This document shows positions 1 to 12,537 of a DNA stretch of 64,000 bases, piece after piece. Each line of letters starts with the position of its first letter. Within the stretch, counting starts at the first letter, position 1. The stretch lies in assembly GCF_901000735.1 (NCBI RefSeq), contig NC_081542.1, positions 13,761,229 to 13,825,228 on the forward strand, read 5' to 3'. Made by a program: the position numbers and the translations under genes. Source of the DNA: Corylus avellana (Eukaryota > Streptophyta > Magnoliopsida > Fagales > Betulaceae). Below the pieces are notes generated by a model, which saw only the letters and a program-made list of their open reading frames with translations, was not told the DNA's origin and ran no database searches.

Positions 1-470
1 GCATCCTCAAAGTCCTAAGATGTCCAACCACTGAGCCAATCCCTTACAGTTTTTAGACAGAAAATTAACGAAACAACCATTTTAATTTAATGAAGGTGAA
101 AAGCACATGGATCAAATTTGGTACTTTTAAAAATCCAACGATTTTTTTTTTTTTTTTTAATAAAGTGTTAAGATAAGGGAACGAAATTTATATTTAACCC
201 TAAATTAAAATGCCCATCATTGATTGAGCTTTTGATCACGTAGAAGAAGAGAGCTACGGCCGGCCCTCTACTCTTTGTGAGTAACAAGCTGTGTTTGCTT
301 GATTACTCCATTATGAGAACAGTATCACAAACAAACTAAGGTGATATATAGAACTCAAAAAATATAACAAATATATTTAAATAACACAGAAAAATATGAA
401 ATACATGAAAGATGCAAAAAAACAATATAAAAATCACATTATTCATCAGAAATTACTCTAAAACGAAGAA
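1..470. other. AT-rich intergenic DNA, left edge
   Basis: No gene is seen. Read on the minus strand, the first 55 bases resemble the A-box end of a tRNA-derived SINE (GGCTCAGTGGTTGG), but only one end is in the window. The rest is AT-rich with A and T homopolymers. Confidence 0.4.
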
Positions 471-664
471 CTAGGAATCATTAACATGCATCACATATTC
501 ACTGAGAAAAAAAAAAAAGGCAAAAAATGAAAACCCATCTAAGTATATAACAATATAAGCCCCTTGTAAACAGAAATTAAGCAAAACAAGTAAAAGAATA
601 GAAAACCCAAATAGGAAAAATTTCAAAAAGGAGCCAACTTTCCCAAGTTCCGAGAGGTCATTTT

Positions 665-836
665 TACCTTGCTTATTGTGAGAAGGGAAGCCACCATCCA
701 TCCGTCTTCTGCTCTCACTTGCTGCTAGGGTTGCTCTCAACTCCTCCCCTTGTAGACCAACACTACTCATCTCTCTTTCCCTCTCAGAGCAGCAGATGAG
801 AAGGCAGAAGAGAAGAGGAAAATGAAGAAGACCCAC
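665..836 (-). CDS. Possible first exon of a minus-strand gene leaving the window
   Basis: Not recognised. Reading leftward from ATG at 836 (or the in-frame ATG at 770), an open frame runs to a good splice donor, CAAG|GTAAAA, near 665. Beyond the donor the frame becomes hydrophobic and T-rich, as intron sequence would. Upstream on the same strand are a GA/CT-rich tract (860-893), common in plant 5' leaders, and a TATA-like TTAAATAG near 905. From the internal ATG the peptide is small, polar and Arg/Glu-rich. No downstream exon is visible, so this could equally be a 5' leader exon or chance. Confidence 0.25.
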
Positions 837-852
837 AAAATAAAAAGCTAAA

Positions 853-1130
853 AGAATAAGAGAGAAAGAGAGAGCGAGAGAGAGAGAGAGAGAAAGGACA
901 AGCTATTTAAGAATCAGGGTGTGGCGTGTCCTCTGCAGAGCGTTCAATGTGTTGAGATTGTTACACTTACACACACCCATCTCTCTCTCTCTCTCTCTTC
1001 AGGTACGTACCTTCACTACCAGTCTACCACGCCACTCTCTCTCTCCCTACTGTGTGGCGTGATGTTTATTGCTGTCCTTGTAACGTTTATTGATGCATGT
1101 GTGTCGCGGAGAGAGAGAGAGGGGGGGGAT
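853..1130. repeat. GA/CT microsatellite cluster
   Basis: Several (GA)n/(CT)n tracts lie within 280 bases: 860-893, about 980-998, 1036-1046 and 1109-1123. Such tracts are common in plant promoters and 5' leaders. Short open frames across them encode only Ser/Leu or Arg/Glu runs and are not genes. Confidence 0.7.
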
Positions 1131-2727
1131 GTGGCGATGAGGGGTATATGATGGAGGTGGGGGTGGTGTGGCGTGGTTGTACATTTTCAGCGTTCTTTCC
1201 GCTTCAATTCCCTGCTCGATTCCTCGCCTCCAGCCACGCGTACGACACCGGCCCCTTTCTCTCTCTTTCTCTCTGGCGATATTAGCTACTTTGGGCCCGA
1301 TATCATCTATGTGCTTTATTGTCTCCCCTGCCTGCATGCACATGCATGCGATCGCCCTTTCTTTCTTTCTTTCTGTTTTTTTTTTTTTTTTTTGTCTTTG
1401 GATCTTCTGGCTTTCTCCGTCACTATTTTTTTTTTTCTTTTTCCTTTTCGTCCGTTTATCATTCTGGATTTAGGCCCGGGGCACGACTTACATGCCCCCT
1501 TGAGGGGTTTCAAGGGGCAAACGTATCCTCTCCATTTTAAAAGAAATGGAAAGGAGCTGTTCCTTGATTCATAAGATAAAACTGTCCAAAAATAAAGTAA
1601 AATTACAATTTTACCCTTATGATTGAGGTACCGGGGATCCTATTCCTCTCAAGGGACCATGTTTTTTCCAAAATTTTTAAAAAAGGTCTTTAAATTTTTT
1701 TTAAAATTAGAATTTAACATCCAAATTTTTTAATTTTGTCTTTCCGAACTTCAAATGCTAGTTCCGCCCCTGATTTAGGCTATGTTTGGTATGCTGAATA
1801 CTGATTTCTTAGCTCCACTATTAGGATGGATTAACTATTTTTTTAGTACATGTAGTAAGGTTTCTTTTTTATTTTTATTATTATCATCACATGGGTAGCC
1901 ACCGTCCAACCATCCGATCCGTGATAACTGATAAGGATTTCTCTCTTCTTTTTTTTTTGGATGATGATTATACTCAGTTTTCTTGGGGAATTGCTGCCGG
2001 CCAGCTATTCCCAGTAATATGTACAACCAAAACAATGTTAAGTGGCTGCATTTTTGTGAACCAAGAGCTAGCGTGACCTTATAAATTCAAATTTAAGCTT
2101 ATGAAGGTATTTTAATGTTTTGATAATAAAGAGGAGTTAGGATTTGCATAGTGGGCAAAACTTTGGTTATTGCATGCAGCGGAATAGCTTTAATCTACGA
2201 CAACACATAAGAGAAAGAATAAAAGGGATAGCTTGCGTCGCATGCAAGCTACAAGACTAGGGCAGTCGGGCCACCCTTATGGTCGTTGGAGTGGTTCAAT
2301 CACCTTCAAAGACTAATTTGAAAGTTGCTGAACCAGCTTAATTTATAGCAAAAGGAAGGTAATGACCTACAATAAATGAGAGGGTAGTAAATTTCGATTG
2401 TCTTGAATGGGAAATAAGAATTTGTCGATGAATTGACAAAATAGCAAAAGCTCGAATTTTTTATTTTTTATTTTTATTTTTTTATCTATCTTTACTTCCA
2501 CGCTAATGCGTCATTCTATTGGAATGTGCAAAAAATAAAAAATTCTTAAACTATTTTTGTTATATATTAGTTAAAAATGTCTAAACCAGAATGATGTAGA
2601 CTACATTTTTGTCTGGTCATTTGGTTTTTTGGGCAAACCTTTTGTCATTTAGTAAGTCAAAGGAAGATCGATCTTTGCAACTCAAACTCATTATTATTAG
2701 CTCGATTACCTTTTGCACAAAGTGCAT

Positions 2728-2766
<39 letters not shown>

Positions 2767-3917
2767 ATGGCATTTGCAATGGGATTACCTATCTATATTA
2801 AGCTAATTTACTTGCTAATTAATTAGCCCCACCTCAATTTAATTAAGTATTCCCCTTGTAAGCTAATAAGCTCGACATAGTTTTCAACCAACCATTGTGT
2901 CATCATACGAGGTGGAATGTTGCCCACGATTGACACTCTCTTTTTTTGTCCCACTTTTTTTCCCCTGTCCCACTAATAAATGATTGCCAGGTACTATGGT
3001 CCCTATGGTATAATTATTGATAGATTGGGCAGGGGAAATCAAATTGTTTAACCTCTTTACCAATTATTAGTATTATTATTATTATTATTTCACCCAATAA
3101 TTTTTTTTTAATTTCTCCCAAAAAAAAAAAAAAATCATTTTAACGAAACTCTATTTGGCGCTCTTTTAACGAATGCAATTAATGCTAGACCGATATGCGT
3201 GACCGGTTAGATTGAGTTTAAAAACGCACTTTTGTAATGAAATATATGGACCAACAAATACAAAAAAATAAAATAAAAAATAAAAAAATAAAAATAGTAA
3301 ATGCATGGAGCACCAACTACACTGGTGAAAGAGACACATCTACGGACATATTGATGTTGCTGTTTTTAGTTATCATCATTCAAGGCTCCATCTTTGCTTT
3401 CTCTACGAAGGTTCCTCATCATGTGGAAGTGTCGGTGGAGGAGGAGATCCTGTAATTCTGTAATTCTGGAACGAGATTTTTTATTTTTTATTATTTTATT
3501 ATTTTATTATTTTTTTATTTTTATGAATAACATAATGAAAATTTTCTTCCATCTTGTTCGATATTCACAAAAAAAATAAAATAAAAAATAAAAAATAAAT
3601 AAAATATCAAGAAGAATTGAAGAAGCAACATGTCTGATGGGGTGCACTCCGGACAAAGGCGGCTCTGGTACTGGGCGGTGCCAATAATGACGCCATTAAA
3701 GGTCCAAATTCCGTATAATGGTAGGGGCCGTTGCTTTGGTTAATTTGACGCCCGACCAAGGCTGTAGCTGTACAGGCTTGCCGGGTCCGACAAACAGGGG
3801 AGTTCAGAGAAATACACGTGGTCCTGACCCACTACATTTGTAAGAAGAAATGTATCAAATATCGTTAAAATGTAATTAACAATAATTAATTGTTAATGAT
3901 TCCTTGTGGATGATAAG
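1131..3917. other. Intergenic DNA with decayed repeats
   Basis: No gene is supported. There is T-rich low-complexity DNA at 1360-1450, a decayed repeat near 1490-1780 ending in a GCCCCTG motif, a perfect (TA)n microsatellite at about 2731-2763, ATT repeats near 3068-3090 and several A/T-rich tracts. Open frames here are low-complexity. Confidence 0.5.
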
Positions 3918-4153
3918 TAAAGGTGTACAAACCGAACGATTATAACCGCCTCACAACTGTTAATTGCTAATTGTTTTTGTAGATAATTTAGCGGTTTTAT
4001 GAGTAAGAAAAAGCGTTAATCGCCTATCCTTTTATATATATATAACATTAAAAAAAAGGTCGTTTAATTAAATACAAGTTAGAGATATGTTTCACCATAT
4101 TCATTCTTTTTTTGAAACCCAACCCAAAAAATAGGCCAAAAAAAGTGCAAAAG

Positions 4154-4191
<38 letters not shown>

Positions 4192-4375
4192 GGTTATAAA
4201 ACCGCCGTTTATTGGTTTGAATAACCACTAGCCGCTAATTATAAAATAACTACTAACAGCTTAAACGAAGCGGTTGCGGTTGACGGTTATTAAAATAAAT
4301 AATTGCCTTAGGCGGTTATGGTTAGCAGTTTTAGCCAATAACCACTAACCGTAACCGCTTGTACTCCCTTACACG
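3918..4375. mobile_element. MITE-like inverted-repeat element
   Basis: Its ends are imperfect inverted copies: GTAAAGGTGTACAAACCG on the left, and on the right a stretch whose reverse complement reads GTAAGGGAGTACAAGCGG. The interior is rich in AACCGCC/GGCGGTT motifs in both orientations, and a (TA)n tract sits at 4160-4187. There is no coding capacity. A terminal inverted repeat with a non-coding palindromic core fits a non-autonomous DNA transposon. No convincing target duplication was found. Confidence 0.5.
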
Positions 4376-4985
4376 TAAGATTTGGTATGTATAATAAATA
4401 TATTTAGGACTTAATAGATATCAATATAATTAGAAATTATTGAATGATATAACATGGCAAAGAATTACATTTACATAAGTAATTGTAAATACTCAGATTT
4501 TATCCCACTTCTATATACAATTAGGTTAGTGTGGCAATGCTCATAGTTTTTAAGATTTTTTTTCATTTTAAAAAATTATTGATCTAATGATTCATAGATA
4601 CTGTGATATCAACCCAATTATATAAAAGTGTGATACAATTTGAGTATATGCATATTAGTTATTTGTGTTGTGTGTTACAATATTACTCAATTAACTTTGT
4701 ATTTGGCGAAAAACTTTCTAATCCAATGTTGTAGCTAATAAGCGTGGAGACTTTGTTGCACGTAAACGTGATACATATTTTTGACATGTCCGGAGAAGGA
4801 GAATTCAAATCAGTAACGTCCGCTTATGAGACGTGATTTCCAACTTATTGAATTATTCTCTGAGAACTTGTTATGAATATGATTTGCGGCTGTACATAGG
4901 TTTGTTCAAAATTTGATATCCTCAACATGCCTTTTTTGGTCATGTTGGATACTCCAATGCATTGAGTTCATTGGAACACTCAAGT

Positions 4986-5034
4986 AGCCCATCCCATTTA
5001 AAGTGGGCTTTGATTTTAAAGTTCCAGGCCCACT
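4986..5034 (+). promoter_or_regulatory. Site II / TCP-type promoter motifs upstream of DEG2
   Basis: Three AGCCCA / GTGGGCT / GGCCCAC motifs lie within 50 bases, about 155-205 bases before the DEG2 start codon. Site II elements (TGGGCY) bind TCP factors and are frequent in promoters of housekeeping and plastid-protein genes. No TATA box is evident nearby, which fits this promoter type. The role here is inferred. Confidence 0.45.
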
Positions 5035-5189
5035 TCTGCTGTAACAAAGAAAAAAAAAAAAAAAAAAACGCAACGCGATTGGTCAAAACCGCCGAGGCGC
5101 CAAAAATCATCGACCTAATCCAATTTCGCGAAGCAGAGGATAAGGAAGAACTGAAACTGGAGTTCTGGAAGTGAAACAGCGAGCTTCAA

Positions 5190-8100
5190 ATGGCCGTTGT
5201 AGTTGGAAGCTGCTGCTTCTCTGTGCTCAACTCCACCGTGAAATTCCGTGGGTCTCTTACCTCCCAACGCCTCTTCGCCACGCCGCAGAGATCTATTGGC
5301 TCTATCACTCCCAAAGCCATCAATCACAGGCGCGGAGCTTCGAGTCCTAAAAGAGGCTCGTCGTCGTCGTCGTCGTCGTCGTCATCGTCATCGTCGTCCA
5401 ACTATAAATCTAACGGAGAGGTTAACCCTCTCTCTCACTCTCTCTCTTCCTATGTGTGTCTGTGTATTCATGTGACAATTAGGAGCAAATTTGGTGAAAA
5501 ATGCTAATTTTATTTTTGAAGCAATTATTGTGACATTGAGCATCTAGGTGTGTACGGCACGTGCATAGTGTCACTGTTATCATATTGTATTATTGGTATC
5601 TGTGAACATATTTGGAGGTCTAATGGGTGCACATATCGGATTCGTGTAGCAGACATATGCAGTTGGTTAGGGTGCTTATACATGTGTGTGTGTTTGTGTT
5701 GTAACAATGGTTAATTGCTAGATATATTTTCCTTTTGATATGGTGTAATGATATATAACATAAAGAGAAAACCCTATAGACGATTGCACATTTGAGGCAT
5801 TCTCAGAAGAAAAAGAAAAGTAACAGGACAATGAGAATATTAGAAGATAACAGGAGAGAGTATAATCTCAAACATAGGTCCAAGTTGCCAGAATGTGTGG
5901 TAGGTTGGACCCTTTTTTTTTGGGATAAGTAATTCAATTTTAGTCGAAAAGAAGAACCTGTGCAACCCAAGTACACATAAAGTATACAAAAGAGACACTC
6001 AACTAGGGGGACCAATATTTTGAAGCTCGAAGAACTTTATTGTCTCCTTGCCCATTGGAAGAGAGTGTAAAGAGGAAAAGTGGGAGAGCAAAATTGGTGA
6101 AACCTCTGCGTTAGTGCCTCTCGTTGGTGTGATCTATGTATTTGAAATATTAGTTCAAGGTCTTACTTGAGTTTACAATTTTGGTTCACTACATGCAGAA
6201 AGAAGCTGTTACACAGAAGAAGATTCCTGGAAGGTCAAACGATGAACGACCTTGTTCATATGCTGATGGAAATAGTGGTAGAGGGGATATCAAACGTTCT
6301 CAATCAACATCTTTTAAATTATATGGCACACAAAAAAAAGACAAGAAGGAGTTCCTGTTCGATATGAAGGAACAGCAGGTACATTCTCTATCGTTCAGTT
6401 ACTAGTGGAAATTAATATACTTCTTGGCTGCAGGATTCTTACAAAGGTTACTCTAGGATGAGGTTGTGTCGATGATTCAATGCATCTTTTTTCATTTTCC
6501 TGATGTACGGAAATTTGTTCTTAATGCGCGTTTCCTTGTGACGAACCTTCCACATTATGACTTGGTTCTCAAGATCTAGAGATTTTACTTTCTAAAAATT
6601 CTTACTCTACTTATATAATTTTTTACGAGATCTGTTATATCACAAATTTCTATCATCTTTCTCCTTCGTGTATTTTATAAAATTTAACAATTTTAAACAA
6701 GTTTAATCGTGGTCATCTCCTTTCACTCTTTTTCCATACAAAGTGATTCCATTGATTTCAGGTAGAACCAGGGAATCTTCAAGATGGAGCTTTTCTTAAT
6801 GCTGTTGTGAAGGTAAAAGTTTTAAACCATTGTTTTCAACTCATTCTCTGCTAAGTGATGGTGGAGCCGGACATCACGCTTTTCTTGAACTTTTTCATGC
6901 ATAGTACCTTCATATATTTGTAATTGGGGTAGCTCATATGTGTTGAGGTAACTTCCTTCCTCATATTATGTACACTAAGATGCAAAGCTCATGCGGGTCC
7001 TTTAGACAATTCAGTCATTAGACTATATCTAGTACCATAATAACTGATCAGTCCCTTGGCTTATGATAAATTCACTGTGCATATAGTATGACCTCTTGTA
7101 GTCTAAAGTATTCTAGCAAAAGTGCTAATTGGATATTGGGGATAACCACTCAAGTTATCTACACAATTTTTTTTTTGGGTATGGGGAGTACCTACAGTGC
7201 GCAAAGCCCATTGCTCATTCTGGTCTAAAGAGTTATATTATGTTCCAAGGATGAGTAAAGAATGCTTCCTGAGCTCTTTCCAAAATAAACTGCTTCTGCT
7301 GTAAAATTGGGCAAGGTACATAAAACTGCTATATATTTTTTTTTGGTGGTTACAGTTATATCATGCCAAAGGATCCATTGAGGGATGCTGGACTCCTCTC
7401 TGTGTAGAGAGAATTTTTCTTTTCACATTAAATATATTCTCAACGTTAGTTCATTAAGGATGATTTGTATGTTTAATGTGTCAAATTTTGTAGTATCTGT
7501 CAGTAATTGCATTATAGTTATTTGCTATATATTAGTTTTGATAAGAATTAGTGACTTTGGCATTTGTCTAGGTTTACTGCACCCATACTGCCCCAGATTA
7601 TTCCCTTCCTTGGCAAAAACAAAGACAATTTACAAGCACTGGAAGGCAAGTTTAAATCTTTAGCTGCTAGTTGCTCTTGAAGAATGTGGAAAGTACTTCA
7701 ATTAAGTAGTTAAGCCACTTGCTTTGAATTTTTTTTTTTTTTTTTTTATAGTCTTGTGGTTTACTCGTTGTGCCTGTAATTAACTACTGTTATTCACAAA
7801 GTCTTATAAGCTTTTTTATTTTGGCCCTCTCTTTTATGCAGTGCTTTTATGATTGGGGATGGGAAACTTCTGACAAATGCACATTGTGTTGAATATCATA
7901 CACAGGTAATTTACTAATATGTCAAAACACTATGATAAAACCAGTTGCATATATAAATCACTATGTCTAAACTTTTCAAAATACCCATTAAAACAATGAA
8001 TGCAGCACCTTGCATGTGGAGCTTCTATTGCCTGCTATAACTAGAAGTAGATAGCTAAGATCAAATTCTAACTATGCAGCTCCTGGCATATAACGCCCCA

Positions 8101-11100
8101 ACTTCCTCAACATCACCTGGACCCTTTGAATTATCTTTTCAATGAAGTATTTTCTGTTCAGGAACTAGGGCAGAGATTCACAAGTCCAATTGTTAATTAT
8201 CTCGGTGTTAATCTTTATCAGATATTTATTTTATTTTCTGTTAGTTTACCTTGTAATGTCTGGGGTTTTAATACAAATTAATTAATTAATTAATTATTAT
8301 TATTTCAATTATTTCAGGTCAAAGTGAAGAGAAGAGGAGATGATACAAAATATGTGGCTAAGGTATTGCTCCTACAGAAATACTGCTGTGCTTTATGAGT
8401 ATGTTTCTCAAAAATCACAACATTATGATTCTTCTCGATGATAATTATCTTTTGAGGCTGAGAATCCTACAAGAGTAGTATGATTTTATTTATCTTCATA
8501 ATATCTGAAGGTACAAAACCACAAACCATACAGTAAAGAGTCATTATGAATTGATGTATTGCATGTGGAACAGAAGTGAGCATGGATGGATTCCCTGGGA
8601 TTTGTAATGGATTCCATGGATGTGAGTATCAGTGGTTTTGGTTATAAGGGTCCATCTGTTACAAGTTTGTCAAAAGGGATTTAATTCTTAAAATTCTGTG
8701 GTTGGGTCAAAGCAAATGAGACTAAAATCAAATACAATTACTGGGATTGAGATTAATTGTCAAAAGACAAGGTTAAAGTTGAATGAAAAAAGTAAGCCAA
8801 GATTTATATGGGATAAAATTTGTTTTGAATGAACATTGTCTTTAATGACATTTGAGGTATTTGTTTACAGCTGATGTACCTTTTGACCAATATTTTAGGC
8901 AATATAGGATCGTTAACCTTTTTGATGATTATGCTTTGATTTGCGATGTATAGCTGAACTTGTAGTCCTTGAGGTCAACTCAATCTTGTTAATTTTTTAC
9001 AGTCACGCTAGTCAAGCAAGGTGCTGAGTTGCTTGGACTGAGTGCTTGCTTAAGTTTTTCAGTTTCAGATGGTATGGTCCTTATGGTACATTTATAAGAT
9101 GGTATTATACTCCTAAGTTGCATCATATGTGTTTTACATTAATGGTTGTTAAGGGACTTGGATGTGCTTGGACTTCTATAACTTGTTTTGCTTCTTATCT
9201 GATAGGAAAACCAAATTGAAAACCAAATCGGAAGATAATTTTTAACCACATAACTGTTAAAGGCTATTGAGTAGGTCCTCAAATTTCAGTCAAGATGGTG
9301 CCAAGCTTATTCGCTTTGATAGAGTTTAGTTTACTTATTCACAGTGATCTTATCTACAGGTTTTAGCCAGGGGTGTTGATTGCGATATAGCGTTGCTTTC
9401 AGTAGAAAGCAAGGAATTTTGGGAGGGAGCAGAATCACTCAATTTTGGGCGCTTGCCATGTCTTCAGGTCTAAATTACCCCATTTTGTTAGAGGCATGTT
9501 GTCATGTGTACCTCATTCTTCAATAATCAACACGCCTTGGGTTGAGTTGTTCACCTTAATTGAAAGGATGATTTCCGGTTCAGTATAATTAGGACATATA
9601 ACCAAATTTCATAGCTCTATTGCATGATAAAAGTCTATATTTAGCATTTAACTAATGATCCTCTGAACTCAAAGAACTCTATCCGTTGTATGATTAAAAG
9701 CTATATTTGTCCACCTAATCCAAACTTGACATCAAATGTTATAGGGTTGAGTATAGCTCCTTTCTCTTAATCTATACCACTTGTGCTAAGGTTATTTAAC
9801 TTGCATATATTATGGAAACGTGAAAAATTGCTGCTATTTTTTGAAGATTCTTACTTCATAGAAAGGAAATCCTCTTTATGTGTGCTGTAAACATCTATTC
9901 TAGGCAAATCTATTAAACTGCTTTTTGTGCTGCTTTATCAATGGGTAGGATGCAGTTACTGTTGTCGGATATCCCCTTGGAGGGGACACCATATCAGTGA
10001 CAAAAGGAGTTGTATCACGCATAGAGGTTTGATTTCTAGTCACTTTGATGCCCTTGGTTATGTCTATCCCAGATTGCCATTAAACAAAAATATAATATCA
10101 AGTTTCTTACCAACTCTATCTATCATCAGGTTACATCATATGCCCATGGATCATCTGATTTGTTAGGAATTCAAATTGATGCGGCCATAAATCCTGGTGG
10201 GTAAAAAACTTAAGTTTATTTTCTTAATCCTTCCAAGTCGAAACCTTTCCAAATAATGCATTTTCCTTTTGGAAGGCGCTTGTATTCAACTGCTCAAAAT
10301 ATTACAAGTTATCCCCCTTCACCCCCTTCCTTTTTCCTCTCAGTATCATTTTTCTTTTTGGTAAGCCCAAACATTATTCCATATCTGTGTGATGGCAACT
10401 GCTTATACTTGCTAGATTTTAGGTAATAGTGGTGGCCCTGCTTTCAATGACCAGGGGGAGTGCATTGGAGTGGCATTTCAGGTACATTTTGTGGCGCGCT
10501 ATCAAAGTTAACATCTGTTATGCCATGCCATTTTCTTAGTTTTATTGATCAATAATTCTCTGTAGCTTTTCAATAATTCTCTGTAGCTTTTGCTCCTGCC
10601 TGGTGCAAAGGCCACTTGTTTTTTTGTTCGGATGCATGTGTTTTTTGGTCTATTATGTTTTTATGAGACATTTCCTTTAGGTTTACAGATCTGAAGAGGC
10701 TGAGAATATTGGATATGTAATTCCAACTACAGTTGTGTCTCATTTTCTTGAGGACTATGAAAAGAATGGGAAATACACGGGTGAGAAACTCTTCTTGACC
10801 TTCATCTATATATAAGGCACAATTAGGGTTCTTTTTTCTGCAAGATCTATGTATTTGTAGGCATTTTGGATAAGAATGATACTGCACTAAAGATCGAGTA
10901 AGCAGAAGGCATTATTTATTTATTTTTTATGTCGGGGAACCTATCCAAGGCAGGGCCCTTTGGACCCACCCCTGCAGAGTAAACCCCGGTCCCGTGCACC
11001 GCACCCTCAAAAGTTTTCTTACACGGAATTGGTTAATTCACTGGCTTTTCACCAGGAGGTGTGGCCCCAAGAGATTGTTTGCACCCACAAGGTGTTGAAC

Positions 11101-12498
11101 CTTGAACCTTGAAGGGAGCAAACCTTAAGACCAAGGCCTCCACCACTTGGGCTCATATCAATTTAAGGATGTAAATTCATGTTTATCTTTACATGATTCT
11201 CAAAGTGTCTTAAATTCTAGTCAATTTAATAGGTGAGGCTACTTATTCGAAGACTAACTTGTCAATTATACTTTGTACGCCTAGCTACTCTATAAAGTCA
11301 TATTTTATTCACCTGTGGTTTGGGTCCAGTTTGATTCGTTACTGTGTGTTTAAAAATCGCACTTTATCTCTATTAGATCACATCCAATCACATCTTTGAA
11401 TTTTTTTAGCTCCAAATCTGTAAAACTTGCATGTGTAAGTCACTTGCCTCAAAAAGAAAGTTCAGAAAATATAAAGGCAATCACATTCCAATCTAAATAC
11501 ATTAAACTTATGAGTAACACCAATTCTCGTTTTTCCAGTCTCTTAGATTTTATGGATTCATCTTCTTTTAGTTCTCCCTAGTTGAGGGCCTTTCTTGTAT
11601 ACTTTCTGTGTACTTGGATTACGCCTGTTCGCGCTTTCTAATAAGAAGAATTACATATTAAAAACATTTAAATTATGATTAAAAAGCAAGTACAATCAGG
11701 TTTCAAGTGGGTAAACTATAACTTTTTGCATCACAGTTGACAGTTTGAACTCAACCCAAACCATGGTGGATTTAGCCTAGCCATTCCCTTTTGGCTTTTA
11801 TGATACTTCCCTGCTCTATAAATCTTTTGGCTTGTTTGCTAGTTTTTTTTATTCTTGTTTTGTTTCTTAATAATTAAGTCAATGCTTCTTGTCACTACCA
11901 TTTTCCAGTAAAGCTGTTTTTGATAAGTAATTCAATCTTATTAGAATGCACAAAGGAGTGCAACCTAAGTACACCGAAAGTATACAAGAGAGACCCCCAA
12001 CTAAAGAGAAGAAAAGTTTTGGAAAATTAGAAAGAAAGAGCTATTGTAAGTCGCTATCCAAACAAAAAGTGATTTGAACATAATAGTTTTTAACTCTAAT
12101 AGTGTTCTTTTACGATTTTCGAAGCTTTGAGCATTACATTCTCTCCAAAATACACCACATTAAGCACAAAGGAGCCATCCTTCAAACATTTATATTGCAG
12201 CAGCTTCCAACCTGACCTCTCTAGCTATCCAACAATTCCATCACCCTTCGAAGCATGACCTACTCTAACCCATCCAATAAAGCTGTTGTTTCTTCATAGG
12301 AATTTTTATTGTAGAGATTATACATTTGTTAATGTCTCTGGGTCTTTGTGCTTACTTGTAATGCACATGAACACTTGATTTATAGTTAGACATAAGCAAA
12401 GATAAATGCAACTGAGTTATGGAAGTAATAGATCTTACTAGCATCAATCCCTTTAAATATCGATGAGCCACATGCAGCTCCTCCTATCACTGGTTTTA

Positions 12499-12537
<39 letters not shown>

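Noticed and set aside
1047..1574. Several overlapping open frames on both strands
   Set aside because: They arise from CT/GA microsatellites and T-runs and show no consistent protein-like frame.
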